Below, piece by piece: positions 35,601 through 44,100 of a DNA stretch of 64,000 nt (position 1 is its first letter; the number at the start of each line of letters is the position of its first letter). The DNA lies in contig OZ020256.1 in the NCBI GenBank assembly GCA_963971285.1, forward strand, positions 2,668,501 through 2,732,500, read 5' to 3'. The notes beneath the pieces were generated by a model. The model did not search any database. It saw nothing but the letters and a program-made list of their open reading frames with translations, and was not told the origin of the DNA. The position numbers were made by a program, and so were the translations under genes. The stretch comes from Astropecten irregularis (lineage: Eukaryota > Echinodermata > Asteroidea > Paxillosida > Astropectinidae).

Positions 35601-36978
35601 GTTTTCTGGCTGAAAACCTTCCGCTTCTTTTTGTTGGAATCTGATTCTGAACTCAATTTACCGGCGCTGCTTGCAGCGGAATTCTATAATGCTTCCATCT
35701 TCCATCATCCATCATCATTTGCCACTTAATGGATCAGTGTCAAATATCTACGCTGACCGACTCAGGCAAGAGGGAGTCCTTTACATGTTGTTCCGCAAGC
35801 ATACAGCTGAAATTTTCCACCCTTATCCCTCCGATATGATCTTGTGAGGAGATTTTGTTGCTAATTGTTAAGCAGAGCCTTAAAGTTTGGCTAGATCATA
35901 CGACCGGATGTGTGACCAAGGGAAGCTTAATTGATAACTTTTTTGAACCAGAGTCGTTAAACTGATACAAGCAATCACAATGATACTTGTGACTGTCTTT
36001 AGTGTCTTATTAAAATTGAAATCTGACAATTTGCTAATTCATACTGATTAAGGAGCTGCCTCCTCTTTGAGTGATCCCCGATTTACCATTTCTCGGGTTG
36101 CAGCATTGCTAATGTTACACACATCTTAAATGATCCTTGGGATATGGCGGTGTGTGAGTGGTTTTGTGGCTTCTGGCTGGCAAACGAACAAAGATAATTG
36201 ATAAAGTGGGACACTACTGCCAGCTGCCATCAAAATGCACAAACATAAAGCTAGTGACAAAAATGAGAAGCTTGAAGAAAATAAAACAAAAGCAAACTTT
36301 AGCTACATATATGTAAGATCATATGAAAACAAATCTACACTTCCTGCAAATGTGATCTATGAACAAGACAATCTTATTAGAAATGTATCCACCAGACGTG
36401 TATGATCAACATACTGATGCTATTGGCTCTCATTATGTCGTTGGGATGCACATGATTCCAATGTTGAATGCAGGGCAGTTTTACCGAAACACGATTGCCC
36501 TGGGAACTTCTTCAGTGTAAGGGAGGATCAGGACAGCTCAGTGGAGGACTGTCCACATCAGGAAAGCTGTAACCGGGCAAAAGTGCAGCTTCTTGATAAG
36601 TTGAACCCTAAAAGGGGAGCTAGGATCTTTTCAGGATTACTTCCTGAGCCTCGGGGGAAGATAGTGCAAGTCAGTTAATAGTGGTGTGAGATGACAGAGT
36701 TTCGGAGACGTTCAGATGCAGACATCAGTGAGGAGGCAAAAGCTAACTCTTTAAACTGCTCCATCATCTTCTCATCTTCTTTCTTGTTTCTTCTTCTATT
36801 TTTAGTGAGTGATGACTTCCCAGTTCAGATGAACCCCAAGAAGAAGATATTTGAGCAGATCAAGCCCTTCCTCCGAACCAACGACAAGAAGGTTGCCTGT
36901 TACAAGGGAGCGCCGTTCACGGTGATGGGCAAAGGACTGTGTGTGGCGCCAACCCTCTCTGATGCAGAGGTACGATAA
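17674..36978 (+). CDS. AIMP1: AIMP1 (p43/EMAP-II precursor), complete, six coding exons
   Basis: Coding exons are 17674-17779, 27263-27376, 28253-28423, 28977-29188, 33892-34060 and 36806-36978. All have AG/GT borders and matching phases (1,1,1,0,1), giving 945 nt and 314 residues; the human protein is about the same length. Residues 1-75 form a coiled coil (motif RLEQQSQQADQIIARLKSQL), the part known in this family to bind arginyl-tRNA synthetase. Residues about 75-148 are a low-complexity linker rich in P, A, K and E. Residues about 150-251 are the EMAP-II/Arc1p OB-fold tRNA-binding domain, with HPDADSLYVEQIDVGE and NLKPAKMRGILSQAMVMCA. The rest is the EMAP-II-like C-terminal module. The family is a scaffold of the cytosolic multi-synthetase complex and delivers tRNA; a secreted cytokine role is known in vertebrates. 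The stop is read directly after SDAEVR, where the human protein also ends; a GT at this point could be a donor but is not needed. Intron 1 is 9.5 kb. Confidence 0.95.
18497..18634. mobile_element. Foldback MITE family F2, copy 1
   Basis: The left end TGGGGCGGATTTAACTAACG mirrors the right end AAGCGTTTGTAAAATCAGCC. Inner arms around TAGCGATG also pair. The related copy is at 26970-27121. Lies in AIMP1 intron 1. Confidence 0.8.
19085..19228 (+). mobile_element. SINE 3' fragment
   Basis: Shares the 3' half of the SINE at 30962-31316: GACTGTATGCTCCCGAGGGA, GGCCCGATGACCAGGGATAA, and a tail describing a GCGCTTTATAAATGCCC motif. The tRNA head is missing. Confidence 0.75.
19441..19897. mobile_element. 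457-bp element with long terminal inverted repeats, Tc1/mariner-like ends
   Basis: Left end TACAGGGTATCCACA and right end (reversed) TACAGGGTGTCGCAG. The arms pair for about 130-150 bp, including GATACAGCCATGTCTTGGCT and its complement. The interior has no transposase, so it is non-autonomous. TA at the outer edges fits a mariner-type target. Confidence 0.8.
19898..21717. other. AIMP1 intron 1, unremarkable part
   Basis: No coding support. TACATGTA-type words are frequent. Confidence 0.4.
21718..21969. mobile_element. Foldback MITE, family F5
   Basis: Ends TAGGGCGTTTACGAAATGGA and, reversed, TAGGGCATTTACGAAACAGA. The inner arms are GGCTC/CAGGCT-rich. 252 bp. It resembles the element at 35193-35409. 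Confidence 0.75.
22917..22978. repeat. Short foldback with AATYTCATGG ends
   Basis: GGCCCCAATCTCATGG pairs with CCATGAAATTGGCCC across a short loop containing GCACTTTTTTGTGC. Possibly an internal-deletion derivative of the 29710-29941 type. Confidence 0.6.
23258..23833 (+). mobile_element. TTAA-flanked MITE, copy 6, carrying an insertion
   Basis: TTAA at both ends. The left arm is interrupted by about 222 bp of unrelated sequence (23308-23529), bounded by the 12-bp direct repeat GAATGCAGATTC at 23296-23307 and 23530-23541. Confidence 0.85.
24808..25163 (+). mobile_element. TTAA-flanked MITE, copy 7
   Basis: TTAA at 24808 and 25160. It lacks about 20 bp of the left arm (the GAAATACAGATTC block). 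Lies in AIMP1 intron 1. Confidence 0.88.
25831..25970. mobile_element. Foldback MITE family F1, copy 1
   Basis: GGGGTTGATTTCACGAAGCT at the left end mirrors the right end GAGTTCGGTGAAATTGACTC. The core GGGCTGCAATGCATCATAAG is shared with the copies at 42994 and 47771. Confidence 0.8.
26366..26590. mobile_element. Foldback element with repeated AATTTGCC/AATGATG core
   Basis: The left arm GATGGAACGCCGTAGCTATC is mirrored by GATTATAGCTACGACGTTCC on the right; ATTGTTTG..GGTAATTCCAT also pairs. The middle is made of short repeats around AATTGAATGATAAAATTTGC. Confidence 0.75.
26692..26716. repeat. Short interstitial telomeric tract
   Basis: About three to four copies of CCCTAA at 26692-26716. A shorter AACCCTAACCCT lies at 19289-19300. 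TTAGGG is the usual deuterostome telomere unit. Confidence 0.8.
26970..27121. mobile_element. Foldback MITE family F2, copy 2
   Basis: AGGGGACGTTTTCACTAACG mirrors GCGTTTGTGAAATCGGCCCC. The GCGATCATCG/CGATGATC inner arms are conserved with 18497-18634. It ends 141 bp before AIMP1 exon 2. Confidence 0.8.
27740..28135 (+). repeat. Degenerate tandem repeat of TTCAATTTCAAGCTTAGC type
   Basis: Units of about 18-24 bp rich in CTTCAATTTCAAGC fill AIMP1 intron 2. Minus-strand frames rich in Leu-Lys (LKLKLSLKL) come from this repeat. Confidence 0.8.
29710..29941. mobile_element. Foldback MITE family F3, 232 bp
   Basis: Ends GGGCCCAATTTCATGGAATC and, reversed, GGGCCCAATTTCATCCAATC. The inner arms are GTTACCGTTAGC-like. 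Lies in AIMP1 intron 4. Confidence 0.8.
30962..31316 (+). mobile_element. tRNA-derived SINE, near full length
   Basis: The head has box-A-like TAGTGGTCTGGC and box-B-like GGGTTCGTATCC. It is followed by the conserved body CCTTGGGCAAGACGCTTTAT and CACCCAGGTGTAAATGGGTA, then GGCCCGATGACCAGGGATAA and an (ATA)n-containing tail. This body is known from SINEs of many deuterostomes. Confidence 0.85.
33461..33505 (-). mobile_element. TTAA-flanked MITE fragment abutting copy 8
   Basis: CACAGATGACATCTTACTGT and TTCTTGATATCTTTGCCC match the left arm in reverse, directly next to an intact forward copy. Confidence 0.65.
33506..33866 (+). mobile_element. TTAA-flanked MITE, copy 8, next to AIMP1 exon 5
   Basis: 361 bp, intact ends and TTAA on both sides. 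Its right end lies 25 bp before the exon 5 start at 33892, so only GTCCGTCATCGTCCATTTCT and CACAG remain between transposon and exon. Confidence 0.92.
34061..35192. other. AIMP1 intron 5, first part
   Basis: T-rich and G-rich homopolymer runs near 34430-34470 and 34610-34625. No coding support for the short frames. Confidence 0.4.
35193..35409. mobile_element. Foldback MITE, family F5-like
   Basis: AGGGCCTTTACGAAACCAGG with GCTTGAGGCTAGACTTGGGA on the left mirrors TCCCAAGCCTAGTCTCAAGC and CTCATTTTGTAAAGGCCT on the right. 217 bp in AIMP1 intron 5. Confidence 0.8.
36055..36225 (+). mobile_element. Headless copy of the GUF1-intron SINE family
   Basis: GCCTCCTCTTTGAGTGATCC through CCTTGGGATATGGCGG and AACGAACAAAGATAATTGAT matches 44538-44700, but the tRNA-like part is absent. 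Confidence 0.7.
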
Positions 36979-38084
36979 GACACAACGCGTCGTCGGTCCA
37001 TCGAGTCCATCAAGTGGCCTTTTTGTCTCCAAATTTCCAGAAAAAACTGAGATTAGTGCGAGAAATACTAAGCTCCCATGAGTACAATTAGTTTATAATG
37101 TACATTGAAAATGAATCTGTTTTAAGAGGCAAAACTATGTAAGAGGACCATACACATTAGGGTGTAGTGAATTTCAAAAAAATTTGAATTTGAAGTTCTG
37201 AATAGGCTAAGAGGATGTTCGGGCAATATATAAGACCTACCACACTGGAGAAAAAAATTATCAAAAGATTTTTGCCCAACCTAAAATTGGATTGAAAATT
37301 CTGTTAAAAAGTGCTGAGTCATGGTGAGTCAGCGTTTTATTGGTTTTTTTTTAGGATTCCAATCCAAGTGTCATTTCCAGTTCCTTTTGGATTTGCAACA
37401 AATTCACTAAACCTTAATACACATTCAACTGAGTGATATACTATTCCCGTCGTATGATGAAAGACCGATCTTTTTTTCTTTTTAAAACCTGAACATAACA
37501 GCCACATCAATCATGTCATTACTTAGTCCATTCCATCAAAGTCCCAAACAAATGGAAGGTGGGGGGCGTACCCATTTTCCGGTTGCCACGATCAATTTAA
37601 AGCCTCTCGGAAATACCACGTAATTGGGCATCTTCCCTAAAGTGCAAATGGGTTGCTTGGCTGGGCCAGCTGCACTTTGGGAAAAAATTATCCGAGCTTT
37701 TGGCAGATATCCAAACGTGCACAAAGTTAGCATCCATTACACACTCATAGTTATTTGTGGTAGACTCCATGTATACTCTGTATGCTCTGTTCGTCATCAG
37801 GATGAACATAGCATACTGTTGGGAAAGTCTAGTTAAAACCTTTGGCTGTTTTCAGAACCACACTCTCCAGAGTCTGAAATAGTTTCTAACGGTTGATGGA
37901 ATTTGAGCTGTATTTATAAACCAATCAAATGACAAGGATCTATTAAATATATGCAAAAAACGCAGAGGTACAAATAGTTTGCACATTTTGAAGCGTATTA
38001 ATGTCAACGCAGAGCATGATTGACCTGTGTTAAAATTTTGTGGAGTTGACATGATGGACCTGTGTCGCAGGTGTAAAAGGTACA
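36979..38084. other. AIMP1 3' flank
   Basis: Presumably AIMP1 3' UTR followed by intergenic DNA. No canonical AATAAA was seen in the first kilobase. No gene supported. Confidence 0.4.
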
Positions 38085-38252
38085 GCAGCCGATTTCACGA
38101 AATGTTCCGTAACTTACGCAATGTACAAATGTTGTGTAAGTTTCAAGAAACGGGCATAACTTGTGCAACCAAACGCAGGAAGTGTTGTGTAAGTTTAAAA
38201 CGCAACAAAACGTTGGGTATGCAACATTTTTAAGTTTTGTGAAATCGGCTGC
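38085..38252. mobile_element. Foldback MITE family F4, 168 bp
   Basis: Ends GCAGCCGATTTCACGAAATG and, reversed, GCAGCCGATTTCACAAAACT. The core has several GTTGTGTAAGTTT words. Confidence 0.8.
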
Positions 38253-38859
38253 AGAACTGTAGTGTGAAAAGTCCTATAGTGTCTTTGAACAAACAAACAA
38301 ATGTTTAATTAATTGGTTTTCCCCAGCTCATGTTTCTAGTTCATCAGTTATGAGTTGAATGAGAATTTGCCTTCTTGAATAATTACAACTGTTTACTTGG
38401 GACTTTATATTTCATTATATTTGTTGGTGTTTTTTGGTTTTGTTGTTTTTCTTCTTTTTGGGGCTTGTAAAAACAAGGCAATTTTTTCAGGCAACGCAGA
38501 GGCAACTAACTTATGGTAGCACAATATCATTTCCTGTAAGTTTCATTTTACTGTCTTGAAAAAAAATGACGGTATGTGAAAATCAGAAGATAAATTTGTT
38601 CCTCTTAAAATTTGATTGGTGCTGAATGCCTGCATGTTATCTTGTGTCTCAAGGCCCGTGTATTTTCAATCGTTTCATCTCTGAGTGAAATTCCTGTATA
38701 ATTTTGAGGGAGAAAGGAAGCATCAATGACAGAAGTGAATGATTGAAATAAACATTTCAAATGAATCCTTGACGTTTATTTTGTGTGTTTGTGGTTTGAA
38801 TTGTTGTCTTACTTGAAAAAGCTGTCTTAATTTCCATTGAGTGTTACTGTTTAGACTGT

Positions 38860-39227
38860 TTAAAGGTAGTATCATACTTTGGTTTTTGTCAAAGAAGTAC
38901 AGATTCATGGGCAAAAATATCAAAACAGATACAGTAACAGTCATCTGTGAAAATTTCAGTCCCATACAGTGCCCACTTTTTGAGAAATTCGTGAAAAACG
39001 GCCACAGTATTTCTTAAGTCTTTTCTCTTTTATTTTTGATCTTTAAAAAGATCAAACAGATTTTCCGGTCGTTGTTTTACAAATTTCTAGATATGTACAC
39101 CATTTCAGGCGGAACAATTTCAACGGTAGGTTTCTATACAGAACCATCTTCATACCCTGAAAGTTATAAGTAAATCTGTGAACAATTCTGTTTTGGTTTC
39201 TTACCAAAGAATGATACTACCTATAAT
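38860..39227 (+). mobile_element. TTAA-flanked MITE, copy 9
   Basis: The left end is intact with TTAA. The right end has drifted (ATGATACTACCTATAA). Followed at about 39281-39298 by an 18-base G run. Confidence 0.85.
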
Positions 39228-39672
39228 AATTTTATACTGTGAAAATTTACAATTTAAACCGGGTTCAGACAGCGGCTTATCGGGGGGGGGGGGGGGGGAA
39301 GAAAAGGCGCCCGGGGAAAAAGAAAAAATTTCGCCCCCTAATTCCAACTTCTGATACCAATGAAATCGCTTTTGGGTAGCAAGAACCCATAGGCTAGGTG
39401 CGTGTGTAACTTACGGCCGCAGCCAGACATTTGGGAAACGCCCTAAGCCAGGCAGACGAACGAACGATCGCGGTCATTTACCGTTCGTTATACCGTCCAT
39501 GATATTAATTTGCAGGTAGATTAATATGCTGCAATGGGATTCATGTCATGGTTCATCCATTAAGCTATGCGTCTGTCAATTTGGTATTAGTCTTTATCTT
39601 ATTCCCAGCGAGACCGCCCTTCACTCGGCCTGATTCACGGTGATCTAATTAATCAAAGGTAATAGGCCCTTC

Positions 39673-40037
39673 TTAAAGGTAGTTTCATACTTTTGTAGCA
39701 TACCGAAACAGAAATCTTCACATAATACCTATAACTTACAGGGTATAAAGATGGTGATGGTAGAAACATACTGTGAAAAGTTTTCTGCCTGAAATGCTGT
39801 ATTTATCAAGAAAAGAGTAAAACCAGTGACCAAAATTATTTTTAATCTTTTAAAGATCGACAATAAAAGGTGAAAATACTTAAGAAATACGGTGGCCGTT
39901 TTTCACTGTTTTCTCACAAAGTAGGTACCGTATGGGACTGAAATTTTCACAGATGACTGTTAATGTATCTTCCTCGATATTTGTGCGCATGCATTTGTAT
40001 TTCTTTGACAAAAACCAAAGTATGATATTACCTTTAT
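39673..40037 (-). mobile_element. TTAA-flanked MITE, copy 10, plus partial copy to 40135
   Basis: Starts TTAAAGGTAGTTTCATACTT and ends TATGATATTACCTTTA. It is immediately followed by a second, partial arm (GGTAGAAACATACTGTTAAA, 40038-40135). Confidence 0.85.
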
Positions 40038-40135
40038 GAAGATAGTGCTGGTAGAAACATACTGTTAAAATATTTCTGCCTGTAAATGCTGTATTTATCA
40101 AAAATTGTAAACCAGAGACCGAAAGCAGGTTTGAT

Positions 40136-41070
40136 ATCGGGGTAAGATCAAAACCATTCTTTATGTTTTATAAGAAAAATTTAGCTGTTTTTTTAGCTAT
40201 TTTCTCGTGATCCAAATGTCCGATTGAGCTCAAATTTTCACAGTATTAAGCTGAATCAGACAAAGTGTGAGTGCTGCTCTGTGACCATTAAAAAATTATA
40301 TATTATGCATGTAATGCATGGCGAATAGGCCCATGGTGCACTGAATGCCATTTTGATAAAATTATGATAAACGGTGGCAACAGTTCTACATAATTTTTCG
40401 GGGGGGGGGGGACGCTATTGCAAAAGCCCTTTTATTTCATTTGGTCCAATTTAATTTGTTGTTATTTTGTTGTTTGTTTTGGTTGGAGTTTATCAAATCT
40501 GAGCCTGCTGTGAAGATTTCTTCTTTATTTTTCATTGATAAGTGAAACTGTTTTCACAGTTGCCGGCACTATAGTTAGAAACTCAAAGCAGCTATTGCAG
40601 AAAGGTTGTTCACGGGTCTATTTTCTGCGCAAAATGACAGAATCAATACATGGGATCATCACACCAATAACTCTGAAATCAATGCGCCGATCATGATCCT
40701 CAAAATGTGTGTTTTATTTTCAATTGTATGCATTTTTTGGGATCATACAATTGATATTTTGTGTGCCTATGACGGGTTATGACAACCTGGGGGTTCAGTG
40801 CTTCAGCCTGTTGTGGAGACTTGAGACATTTTGGCTTAAAATCTGGTCCTACTTTGTTTTGAATGCGGAGGGTTGCTTCATGAAAACTGGTAACAAGTCG
40901 ATTAGGCAAAACATCGGGGGCAATTAGCAAACAATTTGAACAGAATTAGTTACATGAGGGTTCAAACTACTATTTGCAGTATTGCACCAAAAACTGAGAG
41001 ACTCCTGGATGAGATTTTTTGACGGTGAACTTGGTGCGCCCACAACTTCAGAGAAGGAAAAAGCGCAAAT
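40136..41070. other. Intergenic DNA upstream of GUF1
   Basis: A G run near 40399-40410. No gene supported. The last 50 bases lead into the GUF1 promoter. Confidence 0.4.
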
Positions 41071-41080
41071 TATATAAATA
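41071..41080 (+). promoter_or_regulatory. TATA-like motif of GUF1
   Basis: TATATAAATA lies 36 bp before the GUF1 ATG. At the usual 25-30-bp spacing, transcription would start about 5-15 bases before the ATG, giving a very short leader. Confidence 0.45.
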
Positions 41081-41112
41081 GCGCCCTCAATAGCCAAAGA
41101 TTAGTCAACATT

Positions 41113-41124
41113 CAACATGGCGAC
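41113..41124 (+). promoter_or_regulatory. TISU-like start context of GUF1
   Basis: CAACATGGCGAC matches the TISU consensus SAASATGGCGGC at 11 of 12 positions. TISU is known to combine YY1-dependent transcription with translation from very short leaders and is enriched in mitochondrial-function genes. Confidence 0.55.
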
Positions 41125-44100
41125 TCCCATGAACATCATTTTACTTCACGTAGTAAGTAATGCAAGTAACTAACAATTTCATCGTTTAATTCAGACGAAA
41201 TTTGACAAGTTCAGGTGCTGTCTGCACCGGCAAGTTGTGGCACACATCTTCGGTATGATGGTGTTTATAAAACGTTACCCATGGCGTATTTATCAATGTG
41301 CGAAGTTTGCCAAGGCGTTTTGTTATGATGGGCGAATGACGGCTGCTTGTGTCCGTGTGCTGCCAATGCATTGCTGGGCTGTCAAACCATATGACTTGAC
41401 ACGTACAAGTAGGAGACATCACTGGAGGAGCTTTGTGACATCAGGAGGCGGCATCTGTGCATCAGAACGGAATAAATCAGGGGTGAGTTATTGCTTTGTC
41501 ATTTCGATAAAATGCCTAATGCCCGTTTACAATATACTTATTATATAGCACCTACTATTTTTTAGTATTATCATTAAGAATAAGAATAATAATTTTGTTT
41601 ACCATTCAAAATTACTGTCTGAAACCTAAGCAACCCTTCTTCTATCTTAGAAATATCTACTTTCTGGATTTGCTTAGTGCTAGTGCTGTTTCACTTAGAC
41701 TCATAAACAGGGCCCAGATACATCGCTACGTTTAGATCCTGGGCCCTGTTTACGGCTCTATGTTTCACTGAGAACATAATGCACACAGCATGTTGCAATG
41801 AGTCAGCAGTTCAGTGCATGTGTACTGTTTATGTAACTTTCCTAGACCCATAAACAGGGGCGCTGTACTCCCTTCTTCATTATGGGCTAGAAAGTACTTC
41901 AAGTCCCAAACAAAATGGCCCTTTATGTAAGACATACTGTAACAAAATTTGGTGTTTTATTCAGATAGTGGGTTGCCCCTTTAAACCTTACAATACTTGT
42001 GCTTGATCTGAATTGTGTTCCAAAATGCTTCTCTCCACATTTGCAGGACGATGTGGATCTGTCCTCTTTTCCAGTGGAGAACATCCGCAACTTCAGCATC
42101 ATCGCTCACGTAGACCATGGAAAGAGTACATTGGCAGATAGACTCCTGGAACTGACAGGTATGTAAAAATGGTCAGGAAAATTGGCAGGATTTTGGTGTG
42201 GTCATAGGAATCTTATCACTTGGAGAGTGATAGATTTTAACCATGTTGACTGCCACAACGGAGTGTCCTCTTCAAAATTTGCTGGCAACAATGCAGGAAA
42301 TGTCATCAAAAAGTGACTAAAGAAAAATTGACTAGAGCAGGATTCGAACCAGCAACCTCTGGAATACCGTACCAGTGCTCTCACCAACTGAGCTATCCAG
42401 CCCTATGTTGGCGGTGTCCTTATTAATAGTAAATCATCTTTGTTTGTTAGCGAACAAGTTTTAATGATTCAAAATTAATCCAGTCAGTTTTCCTTGTGGT
42501 TGTTTGTTTGACGGTGTCCTGCTGGAATGACCTGCATGTGATATATTGTGTTCCACAATACCTGTGCCCTCACATGTTATAATCTTATATTGCTTGGAGT
42601 TTGGAGGACCTGATGTGTTTAGATCCTGGCAGGATCTTTAGTCTTTAGCCTTTGATAAATATCCTGCTAGAATCGAAATGCATTCAGTATTCAGTTATGG
42701 TAATTTTGATGACTTGCAGTTTCAGTGACTCTTGCTATCTGATTCACTGACCTCATCCCACAGGCACCATCTCCAAGAAGTCTGACAACAAACAGGTACT
42801 AGACAAGCTGCAGGTGGAGAGGGAACGTGGTATCACAGTCAAGGCAGTCACAGCTTCCATGTTCTACACTTACAAGGGGGAGAATTACCTGCTCAATCTC
42901 ATTGACACACCGGTGGGTAGGATAAAGATTGCTGAAGTTAAATGTAACACCTTCAAATTAAGACCCAGGACAAATTTAATAGTGCTATGTGCAGGGGTTG
43001 ATTTCACAAAGCCATATGATCGATCGTGAGTTACCAAGGATAACCCATTGTATCCTACATAGGGCTGCAATGCATCATACGTTTATGATGAGTTTGGTGA
43101 AAGCGACCCTGGTTAATAGCCCATCTATTCCTTAGTTTCTGATTCAACGGAATTGCAGAATGTATACTGGTAGTCTTTTTTAGGAAGTTTTTTAAACGCC
43201 TCTTGGCCCCCCTCTTTTCGGGGGCAAAATCAAAACAGCAGCCATTGAAATGCAGCTCTAGAAATGCTTGAGAATTGTGACTGTCGCAAGATGTACTCGT
43301 GATTGATTTCACTTTGACTGATCTTTGTAAGTGCTTGTTGCGTTCATGTTTGTGGATAGCAACTAGATAGGCCCAATGTGTGAACACTTTTTCAAGGCTG
43401 ACATGAATCGTTGACACCACAACCTGTTGTTCGGAAGAGTACATCTTTAACTATTTGATCTATTTTTCCTGTTCTCACTTTGCAATTTTCCCAACATCCC
43501 TCAGGGTCATGTGGACTTCAACTACGAGGTGTCACGATCACTCAAAGCTTGCCAGGGTGTGATCCTTCTAGTAGATGCCAATCAGGGAGTCCAGGCTCAG
43601 ACTGTGGCTAACTTTTATCTGGCCTTTGAGTCGGACCTGTGCATCATACCAGTCCTGAATAAGGTAAGAGTCTTCCGTCTTCTGTCTTTGGCTCTGGCTC
43701 AGGCTACGTGTTTCAATTTTGAGAAACCAAGATTTTTATAAATATTTTCTTTGTCTTTTGAAAAAGTTCCATCTTAAATCTTGCAGTCTTGTAACATTGG
43801 TGGAATAACTTTTAAAAAGCAATCTGTTTTTCAGTAATCAACTCGGTATAAATTTGAGCAGATTTAACACCCTAATTTTATAAACCAGGTAACAAAACTG
43901 TTAATCGGCGTTATTTGATCATTTTTATCATGGTATGCTTAACAATTTCTGTAGACATTTGTTGGATTTCAAATCCTGAGAGATTTTGGGCTCTTTCACC
44001 GGTTTCTTTTTTTAGATAGATCTCAAATTCGCCGACCCGGAGGCTACAGCCAATCAGATCAAGACGTTGTTTGATATTGAACAGGAGGACATCTTGTCCC

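Noticed and set aside
36964-36978. Donor site at the end of AIMP1 exon 6 (GAG|GTACGA)
   Set aside because: Reading through gives a stop after SDAEVR at the usual family length, so a further exon is not needed.
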